The notes: generated by a model from the sequence alone, not told the origin. DNA of 9,839 nucleotides from [Eubacterium] saphenum (GCA_004555855.1 SFJQ01000060.1:1-9839), one strand, 5' to 3'; positions 1-6,072 are shown, counted from the stretch's first letter. Made by a program: numbers and translations.

Positions 1-170
1 AAAGCTATGCGATTTCCCTTTAATTTGCGCTATATTATCCTGTTTTTCCGTTAATTTGTGCTGATTTTGCTTATTTTTGTGCAATATGCAAAGTAAAATC
101 GCCCAGTTTTTTTTGAAATTGTGAAATTGTACAAAATGCAAGTTTTGGAATAAAAAATTGCAAAAATTGC
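1..170. other. AT-rich intergenic DNA upstream of the amt promoter
   Basis: No gene is supported here. The only structure seen is an imperfect direct repeat, TTAATTTGCGCT (20-31) and TTAATTTGTGCT (51-62), 31 bases apart, i.e. about three helical turns. It could be a pair of activator sites for the promoter at 171-199, or chance. Confidence 0.4.
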
Positions 171-199
171 TTGACAAACGAAGTCATTCCGAGTATAAT
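171..199 (+). promoter_or_regulatory. Sigma-A promoter of the amt/P-II gene
   Basis: A perfect -35 box TTGACA (171-176) and a perfect -10 box TATAAT (194-199) are separated by 17 bases. The transcript should begin near 206, which gives a leader of about 185 bases before the start codon at 392. The consensus quality suggests strong constitutive initiation, so control is more likely exerted in the leader RNA or by a protein acting upstream. Confidence 0.9.
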
Positions 200-205
200 A
201 AAGAC

Positions 206-366
206 ATAGCAAGGGAGCTGTAAAACTTACGGTTGATAAATTAAAAAGTGACTGCGTCATCGCGGGAGTGAAAATTTCCGCAAAACCTCTTAAGCAGTTG
301 TTTTGATTTATCAAACGCAGGTGTACGGCTCTTTTGCTTTTTTAAGCCGTGAAAGATTTTTACGGC
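206..366 (+). promoter_or_regulatory. Structured 5' leader of the amt/P-II gene, candidate riboswitch or attenuator
   Basis: Helices seen by eye are as follows. ATAGC/GCTGT (206-210/217-221) closes the hexaloop AAGGGA at the predicted 5' end. A long helix pairs 225-241 with 306-322, 17 positions with two mismatches. It encloses three hairpins: 248-252/256-260, 262-268/275-281 and 281-286/300-305 (CAAAAC/GTTTTG). Together these form a four-way junction. Downstream, AGCCGT at 345-350 can pair with ACGGCT at 325-330, or its GCCGT can pair with ACGGC at 362-366, so two hairpins exclude each other just before the ribosome binding site. I do not recognise a named riboswitch class. The first hairpin fits one half of the ANTAR-recognised motif (A1 and G4 in a hexaloop), but I find no second such hairpin. 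That a leader exists is well supported; its function is inferred. Confidence 0.55.
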
Positions 367-378
367 AATTTAGCAAAA

Positions 379-383
379 AGGAG
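379..383 (+). promoter_or_regulatory. Ribosome binding site of the amt/P-II gene
   Basis: AGGAG lies 8 bases before the ATG at 392 and fixes that start. CTCTT in a leader hairpin loop (287-291) could pair with it, with one G-U pair, which would be a way for the leader to block translation. That pairing is only five base pairs and is speculative. Confidence 0.8.
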
Positions 384-391
384 CGGTATTT

Positions 392-2140
392 ATGAACACA
401 ATGGTAATGGTATCCGAAGCGGCTGCCGACAACGTTGTCGAAACGGTAAACGGCGTCATGTTCGGAACGGAGGGCGTTTGGTTCCTGATAGGTGCAGCTC
501 TCGTATTCTTTATGCAATGCGGATTTGCGATGGTCGAAACCGGCTTCACAAGAGCAAAGAACGCCGGCAACATCATCATGAAGAACCTGATGGACTTCTG
601 CATAGGCACGGTGGTTTTCACCCTGCTCGGTTTTGGTCTTCTCTGCGGCGAGGACGCGTTCTTCGGGTTGATTGGTATCCCGAATATGAACATCTTCACA
701 GATTTTGCAAACTTCCCCTGGCACAACTTCGTATTCAACCTCGTTTTCTGCGCGACAACCGCGACAATCGTTTCCGGTGCGATGGCAGAAAGAACGAAAT
801 TCTCTACATACTGCGTCTATTCCGCAGTAATCAGCCTTATAATCTACCCGATTGAAGCGCACTGGGTATGGGGCGGCGGCTGGCTCGCACAGCTCGGCTT
901 CGTTGATTTCGCAGGTTCTGCGGCAATTCACATGGTCGGCGGTATCTCGGCGCTCATCGGCGCGAAAATGCTCGGCCCGCGTATCGGCAAGTTCGACAAG
1001 GACGGCAAGCCTAAGGCAATTCTCGGTCACTCGATGACGCTCGGCGCACTCGGCGTATTCATTCTCTGGTTCGGCTGGTACGGCTTCAACGGCGCTGCTG
1101 CCGGTGACGCTGACTACCTCGGTCAGATTTTCCTTACAACAACAATTGCTCCCTCAGTTGCGACTGTCACTACGATGCTCTTCACCTGGATTAAGCACGG
1201 CAAGCCCGATGTTTCGATGTGCTTGAACGGCTCGCTCGCAGGCTTGGTTGGTGTAACAGCTCCCTGCGCGGACGTTGACGCTCTCGGCGCAACTTGTATC
1301 GGTATCGTTTCGGGACTTCTGGTTTACTTCGGCGTTTGGCTGCTCGACTACAAGCTCAAAATCGACGACCCCGTCGGTGCGGTTGCGGTTCACATGATGA
1401 ACGGTATCTGGGGTACAATCGCAGTCGGTCTTTTCGCAACAGGCAAAGGTCAGGACGGCATCACAGGTCTGTTCTACGGCGGCGGCTTCAAACAGCTCGG
1501 AATCCAGCTGCTCGGTTTCGTTTCAATCGCTGCTTGGACGGTTCTCACAGTCAGCCTGCTGTTCTTCGTTCTCAAAAAGACAATCGGTCTGCGCGTTTCC
1601 CGTCACGAGGAAATCGTTGGTCTGGACGCAACAGAACACGGTCTTGTATCCTCTTATGCGGACTTCGTTCCCTCTATGCACGTTGAAACCACTTCTTCCG
1701 GCAAGGAGAAAGAGGTTGAAACGGTTGCCGAGAACGCAGAATCGGTACCTGTTATCAAGAAGTACGTTCCTTCCGAGGGCGGTGTAAATATGACAAAGGT
1801 TGTTATCGTAACACGTCCCGACCGCTTCGACGCGCTCAAGGACGCGATGAGCAAGATAGGCATCACGGGTATGACGGTTACAAACGTTATGGGCTGCGGA
1901 ATGCAGAAGGGCTCTAAGGAGTACTACCGCGGCGTTGCAATCGAAACGCACCTGCTGCCGAAGATAAAGATGGAGATTGTAGTATGCAAGGTACCCGTTG
2001 AAACGGTTATCAACACGGCGAAAGAGGTTCTTTACACGGGCGCTGTCGGCGATGGAAAGATTTTCGTTTACGAAGTTGCCGATGTTGTCAAGGTAAGAAC
2101 CGGCGAAAGCGGCTATGACGCTCTTCAGGACAGCTTATAA
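392..2140 (+). CDS. Ammonium transporter fused to a C-terminal P-II regulatory protein
   Basis: This is a 582-residue membrane protein of the Amt/MEP/Rh family that carries ammonium into the cell, with its own P-II (GlnB/GlnK) regulator attached. Residues about 20-425 are the channel: the family signature GFAMVETGFTRAKNAGN lies at 44-60, the twin pore histidines are H180 (in AAIHMVGGIS) and H334 (in AVHMMNGIWG), and the cytoplasmic tail motif EEIVGLDATEHG lies at 406-417. A charged linker (about 430-466) joins a complete P-II domain starting at M467, with QKG (T-loop base) at 505-507 and the B-loop TGAVGDGKIFV at 549-559. Free P-II proteins normally bind ATP, ADP and 2-oxoglutarate and plug Amt from inside, so the fusion probably makes a self-gated transporter. 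Position 51 of P-II, tyrosine in uridylylated homologues, is isoleucine here. It is a single-gene unit with its own promoter and terminator-like hairpin. amtB-glnK fusions are known in some bacteria but uncommon. Confidence 0.95.
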   Translation: MNTMVMVSEAAADNVVETVNGVMFGTEGVWFLIGAALVFFMQCGFAMVETGFTRAKNAGNIIMKNLMDFCIGTVVFTLLGFGLLCGEDAFFGLIGIPNMNIFTDFANFPWHNFVFNLVFCATTATIVSGAMAERTKFSTYCVYSAVISLIIYPIEAHWVWGGGWLAQLGFVDFAGSAAIHMVGGISALIGAKMLGPRIGKFDKDGKPKAILGHSMTLGALGVFILWFGWYGFNGAAAGDADYLGQIFLTTTIAPSVATVTTMLFTWIKHGKPDVSMCLNGSLAGLVGVTAPCADVDALGATCIGIVSGLLVYFGVWLLDYKLKIDDPVGAVAVHMMNGIWGTIAVGLFATGKGQDGITGLFYGGGFKQLGIQLLGFVSIAAWTVLTVSLLFFVLKKTIGLRVSRHEEIVGLDATEHGLVSSYADFVPSMHVETTSSGKEKEVETVAENAESVPVIKKYVPSEGGVNMTKVVIVTRPDRFDALKDAMSKIGITGMTVTNVMGCGMQKGSKEYYRGVAIETHLLPKIKMEIVVCKVPVETVINTAKEVLYTGAVGDGKIFVYEVADVVKVRTGESGYDALQDSL

Positions 2141-2171
2141 TTAAGATAGTGTAGAACAAAAGATAATATAG

Positions 2172-2203
2172 ATAACCCGAGGGGCTTGCGCTTCTCGGGT
2201 TAT
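2172..2203 (+). terminator. Terminator-like hairpin after the amt/P-II gene
   Basis: ATAACCCGAG (2172-2181) pairs perfectly with CTCGGGTTAT (2194-2203) around a 12-base loop. The T-run that follows on the + strand is weak, so termination may be inefficient. It lies between convergent genes and may also serve the minus-strand gene that ends at 2208. Confidence 0.65.
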
Positions 2204-2207
2204 TACG

Positions 2208-2639
2208 TTAAGCCAGAAGCAGACTTGCCGCAAACGCCGCCATATAGTCAAATTCCGTCAGCCCGTCAAGAAAGTCTGTCGGCAGCTCAAAAGGTTCTGC
2301 AATGCCGTTTTTCGTGTGAATTGCGCGGTTAAGCGAGAGCGTGATTTTGTCGTTTGAGCGCGAGGTGAACGAAACGGTATTTTTCGGGTTAACGCCGCAG
2401 GTTATCAGCTGAACGCCGCGCGGAAAATCCCGAAAGCAGCCGTCCTCGTCCGCGATAATACCAAGCGCGGATTTTATCTCGGCGCACGCGTTTTTCTCCA
2501 CAATTACAGCGGCGCTCGGCGCGTTTATCACGGCGTGATTTAACGCCACAACAAGCTCTTGCTCGGGGAAAATCCGCCCGAACAGCTTCTCCGCTTTCAG
2601 GCGCGATTTCTCCGCTTTTTTCCCGACAATTATCACCAA
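2208..2639 (-). CDS. Uncharacterised protein, 143 residues
   Basis: I do not recognise a characterised function. The protein is soluble, with no signal peptide or clear membrane segment. It alternates hydrophobic strands with polar turns: VVALNHAVINAPSAAVIVE, then the segment LITCGVNPKNTVSFTSRSND, and a hydrophobic end FAASLLLA. The CGVNPKNTVSFTS segment faintly resembles small clostridial proteins of unknown function with Mur-ligase-like strands, but that is only an impression. The best start is a TTG at 2639-2637, preceded by AAAGGAG (2655-2649) with 9 bases between; a GTG one codon later is the alternative. It is divergent from the FAD/Rieske oxidoreductase with about 110 bases between starts, and converges on the amt/P-II gene. 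Codon use is like its neighbours, so it looks like a real gene. Confidence 0.7.
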   Translation of the reverse strand: MVIIVGKKAEKSRLKAEKLFGRIFPEQELVVALNHAVINAPSAAVIVEKNACAEIKSALGIIADEDGCFRDFPRGVQLITCGVNPKNTVSFTSRSNDKITLSLNRAIHTKNGIAEPFELPTDFLDGLTEFDYMAAFAASLLLA

Positions 2640-2751
2640 AAAGCTCAGCTCCTTTTTAAGTATTTTGCGGTGAAATTTTTGTTTTATAAGAGGAATTTAT
2701 TTCAAATTTCTGCAAAAAATAAATGCAAAACAACCGAAAGGGAGCAGGAAT

Positions 2752-4050
2752 TTGGAAAATAAATCTATCTGGCGGGGCAGCTTCGGGCAGTATCCGATGC
2801 TGAAATCCGCGATTTCGACCGATGTTCTCGTCATCGGCGGCGGCATTTCGGGAATACTCGCGGCGCGGCTGCTCACGGACAGCGGAGTGCCTTGCGTTAT
2901 CGCAGAATCGGGCAAAATCTGCGGCGGAATTACCCAAAACACAACCGCAAAAATCACCGTTCACCACGGGCTGATTTACTCGAAAATTCTCGAAAAATAT
3001 GGCGCGGAGTATGCTAAAATGTACCTCTCGGCAAACCAAAAAGCAGCCGAGCGTTTTGAACAACTCGCCGCGAACATTGACTGCGACTACGAAAAGCGCG
3101 ACAGCTTCATCTATTCAAGAAACAGCCGCGAACCGCTTTACAGCGAGCTTTCCGCGCTCTCGCAAATCGGCTTTCCCGCGGAGTTTTGCGAGAACGTTCC
3201 CCTGCCCTTTCAGACAGCGGGCGCGATTCTCGTGAAAAATCAGGCGCAGTTTAACCCGCTAAAACTCCTCGCCGCGCTCACCAAAGGGCTGAACATCTAC
3301 GAAAACACGCACATCATCGAAATCGACAAAAACACCGCGATTTCGGTTGATGGAAAAATCACCGCGAAGAAAATCGTTTTCGCAACGCATTTTCCGTTCG
3401 TCAACCGCCACGGAAGCTACTTTCTCAAGATGTATCAGAGCCGCTCGCACGTCCTTGCGCTTGAGAACGCTGCGCCTGTGAACGGGATTTTTATGGACGA
3501 GGACAAAAACGGCTTGTCGTTTCGGGATTACAAAAATCTGCTGCTGATAGGCGGCGGCGCGCACAAAACGGGCTGCCCTTCAAAAGCGGACGAGCTGCTC
3601 ACGTTTGCCGAGCGCTTTTATCCCGCGGCGAAACCCGTGAATTTGTGGGCGGCGCAGGACTGCATAACGCTTGACGGGCTGCCCTACATCGGCAATTACA
3701 GCGCGAACACGCCCGACTGGTACGTTATGACGGGCTTCAACAAGTGGGGAATGACAAACGCGATGGCTGCCGCAGAGATTATCCGCGACAAAATTCTCGG
3801 CAAAGAAAACGAAAACGCGCCCGTGTTCAACCCCTCGCGCAGCATTCTGCAAAAGCAGCTCCTCGCCAACGGAATAAACGCCGTGAAAAATCTCGCCGCG
3901 CCGACCGCCCCGCGATGTTCGCATCTGGGCTGCGCGCTCAAAAAGAACGCGGACGAGAACACATGGGAGTGCCCATGCCACGGCTCGCGTTTTTCCGAGA
4001 GCGGCGAGCTGCTCGATAATCCCGCAAACTCAAATCTTAACCGAAAATAA
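2752..4050 (+). CDS. FAD-dependent oxidoreductase (DadA/DAO type) with C-terminal Rieske [2Fe-2S] motif
   Basis: This is a 432-residue protein of the YhfW-like group: an amine/amino-acid-oxidase-type FAD domain followed by a Rieske iron-sulfur segment. The dinucleotide-binding motif GGGISG sits at 29-34 in an N-terminal strand (DVLVIGGGISGILAARLL), followed by the group's typical GGITQNTTAKIT at 58-69. Near the C-terminus (LDGLPYIGNYSANTPDWYVMTGFNKWGMTNAMAAAE, in two parts) is the second flavin-contacting region. The last 45 residues hold the Rieske ligands C389-x-H391 and C407-x2-H410, plus C394 and C409 placed for the usual disulfide. It is somewhat shorter than the roughly 500 residues I expect for this group and stops soon after the second cluster motif. 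Substrate is unknown; it is likely cytoplasmic. The start is TTG at 2752, with GGGAG (2740-2744) 7 bases upstream, and there is no nearby in-frame ATG. Terminator at 4053-4094. Confidence 0.88.
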   Translation: MENKSIWRGSFGQYPMLKSAISTDVLVIGGGISGILAARLLTDSGVPCVIAESGKICGGITQNTTAKITVHHGLIYSKILEKYGAEYAKMYLSANQKAAERFEQLAANIDCDYEKRDSFIYSRNSREPLYSELSALSQIGFPAEFCENVPLPFQTAGAILVKNQAQFNPLKLLAALTKGLNIYENTHIIEIDKNTAISVDGKITAKKIVFATHFPFVNRHGSYFLKMYQSRSHVLALENAAPVNGIFMDEDKNGLSFRDYKNLLLIGGGAHKTGCPSKADELLTFAERFYPAAKPVNLWAAQDCITLDGLPYIGNYSANTPDWYVMTGFNKWGMTNAMAAAEIIRDKILGKENENAPVFNPSRSILQKQLLANGINAVKNLAAPTAPRCSHLGCALKKNADENTWECPCHGSRFSESGELLDNPANSNLNRK

Positions 4051-4052
4051 AC

Positions 4053-4094
4053 TCGGCTGCCGAAAAATTTTCTCGGCAGCCGAAAATTTTTTTA
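4053..4094 (+). terminator. Rho-independent terminator of the FAD/Rieske gene
   Basis: The stem is TCGGCTGCCGA (4053-4063) against TCGGCAGCCGA (4073-4083), with a T-run at 4087-4093. It begins three bases after the TAA stop, and the promoter of the next gene lies only 10 bases beyond the T-run. Confidence 0.9.
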
Positions 4095-4103
4095 AAAAAC
4101 CTC

Positions 4104-4132
4104 TTGACAAATATTTCTAAACGTGTTATAAT
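4104..4132 (+). promoter_or_regulatory. Sigma-A promoter of the SPFH / small-protein operon
   Basis: TTGACA (4104-4109) and TATAAT (4127-4132) are both perfect, with a 17-base spacer. The predicted transcription start is near 4139, about 47 bases before the ATG at 4186. Confidence 0.9.
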
Positions 4133-4140
4133 TTCACCAA

Positions 4141-4160
4141 GATATCAAAGTGATATCAAA
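4141..4160 (+). repeat. Paired GATATCAAA repeat at the transcription start, possible operator
   Basis: GATATCAAA occurs at 4141-4149 and again at 4152-4160, 11 bases apart (one helical turn). As GATATC is itself a palindrome, the pair also forms the dyad GATATC-N5-GATATC (4141-4157), which sits right after the predicted start of transcription. It could be a repressor site or a short 5'-terminal hairpin in the mRNA. It could also be chance in AT-rich DNA. Confidence 0.4.
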
Positions 4161-4185
4161 ACAAATCGCGAAAGAAGGTTTATTT

Positions 4186-5178
4186 ATGGAAAAGGTCGAG
4201 AAAAAATATTGTTATGAGGAGAAGGAAATTCACCCTGTAAGCGGCTGGCTGATGCTGTTTATCACGGTTTTGCTGCTTTGCGCGGCGCTTGGACTGATGA
4301 TTTACTTTGCAATCGGAATGGACAGCAAGGACTCGGATATGGCGGGATTGGGCTTTGTGATTTCGCTGATTTACCTGTGTATCGGCTGGATACCGTTTTT
4401 GGGACTGCGCATTATGAAGCCGAACGAGGCAATGGTGCTCACGCTTTTCGGTAAGTACATCGGCACGCTGAAAAAAGAGGGATTTTTCTTCGTTAACCCG
4501 TTCTGCGGCGCGGTTACGCCGAAAAACGCAAGCGGTACGAGCAACGTTGTCGCGACTATCTCCACAAACGGCGTTGTGACGACAACAATCAACCGCAAAA
4601 TCTCGCTTAAAACGATGACTCACAACAACGAAAAGCAGAAAATCAACGACCAGTCGGGCAACCCGATTGAGATTGGAATTATGGTGACCTGGCGCGTTGT
4701 GAACACCGCGAAGGCTGTTTTCAATGTCGATAACTTCAACACCTTCCTGTCAACTCAGGCTGACTCCACGCTGCGTGACGTTGCGCGCTGCTACCCCTAC
4801 GACTCTACCGATGACGATGAGAAAACGCTTCGCGGTTCGTCCGTGGAGATTTCCGAGCAGCTCAAAAAGCTGCTTCAGGAGCGCGTTGAGATAGCGGGAC
4901 TTGAGGTAATCGAAGCGAGAATAACTCACCTTGCATACGCGCAGGAAATCGCTGCTGCAATGCTCCAGCGCCAGCAGGCAAACGCAGTTATCGAGGCTCG
5001 TCAGAAGATTGTTGACGGCGCAGTCGGAATGGTTGAGATGGCGCTCAAAAAGCTGTCCGAGAACAATGTTGTCGAGCTTGACGACGAGAGAAAAGCTCAG
5101 ATGGTGTGCAACCTGATGGTTGTTCTCTGCGGCAACAAGGACGCACAGCCGATTGTAAACAGCGGCTCGGTTTATTGA
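4186..5178 (+). CDS. SPFH (band 7/stomatin-prohibitin) domain membrane protein
   Basis: This is a 330-residue membrane protein. Two hydrophobic segments (about 21-43 and 53-74) form an N-terminal anchor, followed by LRIMKPNEAMVLTLFGKY (about 74-91), the usual entry to an SPFH domain, which runs to about 260 with the typical late segment EVIEARITHLAYAQEIAAAMLQRQQA (239-265 region). After it comes a helical tail rich in A, Q, E and R (QANAVIEARQKIVDGAV) of the kind that oligomerises in flotillins and prohibitins. SPFH proteins build large rings that organise membrane microdomains or control proteases; the exact role here is unknown. I chose ATG 4186 over a GTG at 4150 because AGAAGG (4173-4178) lies 7 bases before it and 4150 falls inside the repeat at the transcription start. 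It has its own consensus promoter and is followed by a 61-residue gene in the same transcript. Confidence 0.88.
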   Translation: MEKVEKKYCYEEKEIHPVSGWLMLFITVLLLCAALGLMIYFAIGMDSKDSDMAGLGFVISLIYLCIGWIPFLGLRIMKPNEAMVLTLFGKYIGTLKKEGFFFVNPFCGAVTPKNASGTSNVVATISTNGVVTTTINRKISLKTMTHNNEKQKINDQSGNPIEIGIMVTWRVVNTAKAVFNVDNFNTFLSTQADSTLRDVARCYPYDSTDDDEKTLRGSSVEISEQLKKLLQERVEIAGLEVIEARITHLAYAQEIAAAMLQRQQANAVIEARQKIVDGAVGMVEMALKKLSENNVVELDDERKAQMVCNLMVVLCGNKDAQPIVNSGSVY

Positions 5179-5206
5179 TTTCAGCAACCGAAAGGCGGTG
5201 AGCGGA

Positions 5207-5392
5207 ATGCCCGATGAAAAAAAAGACGCAAAAAAGCAAGTTCCCCTGCGGCTTTCCGCAACGCTTTACAACGAGCTTATGCGGTGGGCTGAGGACGATT
5301 TTCGCTCGGTAAACGGGCAGATTGAGTACCTGTTAACCGAATGCGTGAAGTGGCGAAAAAAGTCCCAAAAGCGCGAAAATCCCGATGAATAA
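5207..5392 (+). CDS. Small ribbon-helix-helix (Arc-like) protein
   Basis: A 61-residue, highly charged protein. A lysine-rich N-terminus leads into KQVPLRLS, a likely beta strand, followed by helix 1 (TLYNELMRWAEDDF) and helix 2 (VNGQIEYLLTECVKWRKK), the strand-helix-helix order of Arc/MetJ-type dimers. The motif DDFRSVNGQIEYLLTECV is one I associate with small proteins encoded just after SPFH genes in Clostridia. It may bind DNA and regulate the operon, or may bind the SPFH partner; neither is shown. AAAGGCGGTGA (5191-5201) matches the full anti-Shine-Dalgarno complement except for one base and sits 5 bases before the ATG, which fixes the start and predicts strong translation. It begins 28 bases after the SPFH stop codon, so the two are one operon. 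Confidence 0.8.
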   Translation: MPDEKKDAKKQVPLRLSATLYNELMRWAEDDFRSVNGQIEYLLTECVKWRKKSQKRENPDE

Positions 5393-5395
5393 AAG

Positions 5396-5425
5396 AAACG
5401 CTCTCCGTGAAAAGAGAGCGTTTTT
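5396..5425. terminator. Bidirectional Rho-independent terminator
   Basis: AAACGCTCTC (5396-5405) pairs with GAGAGCGTTT (5414-5423). A T-run follows on the + strand (to 5425), and TTTCTTTT follows on the minus strand. It ends both the SPFH operon and the convergent lipoprotein gene. Confidence 0.88.
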
Positions 5426-5427
5426 CG

Positions 5428-6072
5428 TTACTGAACGTTGGCGATTGCATCGGCGATTGCCCCGCCGTTTTTGTGAACGATGAGGTAGATATAGTTATCG
5501 GGAGTCTTGCCCGAAACCGCGCCCGCAGCGCTTTCTTCCTGAGCGGGATAGAACGCGGCACCTGTCTGGGAGTAGTTGAGGTAGGTGTTTATCGCGTCCT
5601 CAACCGCGCCTTCTCTGCCGTTCACGGGCTTTACAACGATAACCCGGTTGAGCTGTGCGCTCATAACGTTTGTGCAGAAGCAATATTCCTCAAGGTCATC
5701 GAGATTGAAAACCTCGCCCTCGTCTGTCGAGAACATCGCGCCAATCATATCAACCTCGCTTACAACGTCCATCGCAGGCCAGACATCGGTTCTGAGAGCG
5801 GCTGCCGCCATTCTGCCCGCGCGGTTGTCGGGGAATGAAAGAGCGCTGTTGTCAACGCCGCCCTCGTTTCCTGTGCCGGCGCCGCCGCTGTTTTCAGAAG
5901 AGCTTTCTCCCGAGTTTTCCGAGGAGCTTTCAGATGAGGACTGTTCGGACGAGGATTCTTCGGAGCTTACTCCCGAGGAACTATCGGAGTTGTCGTTGTT
6001 TTTGTTTCCACAGCCCGCGAGCGTTAAAATCAGCGAGCCGCAAAGGATTGCAGATAAAATAATCTTTTTCAT
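5428..6072 (-). CDS. Ser/Glu-rich lipoprotein with a DUF4358-like domain
   Basis: This is a 214-residue secreted lipoprotein. A lysine-led signal peptide (MKKIILSAIL...) ends in the lipobox LAGC, with acylated C21. Residues about 22-70 are a low-complexity linker of Ser, Glu, Asn and Gly that should tether the domain across the cell wall. Residues about 78-214 are globular: LSFPDNRAGRMAAAALRTDV, then FNLDDLEEYCFCTNVMSAQL, a strand NRVIVVKPV, and a C-terminal PDNYIYLIVHKN strand. The DLEEY...VIVVKP pattern resembles clostridial DUF4358 proteins, whose function is unknown to me; that match is from memory. The ATG at 6072 is preceded by AAAGGAAA with about 10 bases between. It is a single gene, sharing the bidirectional terminator at 5396-5425. 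I see no convincing promoter in the AT-rich stretch 6073-6180. Confidence 0.85.
   Translation of the reverse strand: MKKIILSAILCGSLILTLAGCGNKNNDNSDSSSGVSSEESSSEQSSSESSSENSGESSSENSGGAGTGNEGGVDNSALSFPDNRAGRMAAAALRTDVWPAMDVVSEVDMIGAMFSTDEGEVFNLDDLEEYCFCTNVMSAQLNRVIVVKPVNGREGAVEDAINTYLNYSQTGAAFYPAQEESAAGAVSGKTPDNYIYLIVHKNGGAIADAIANVQ

Noticed and set aside
51..314. 87-codon minus-strand frame in the region before amt.
   Set aside because: It runs antisense across the promoter and structured leader, is AT-driven in composition and has no recognisable domain.
311..1030. Long minus-strand reading frame of 239 codons opposite the ammonium transporter.
   Set aside because: It overlaps a certain gene, its translation is low in hydrophobic order and rich in Arg/Cys/His as expected for an antisense shadow, and no ribosome site is seen.
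4150..4185. GTG start at 4150 for the SPFH gene.
   Set aside because: It falls within the GATATCAAA repeat about 11 bases after the predicted transcription start, with no ribosome site.
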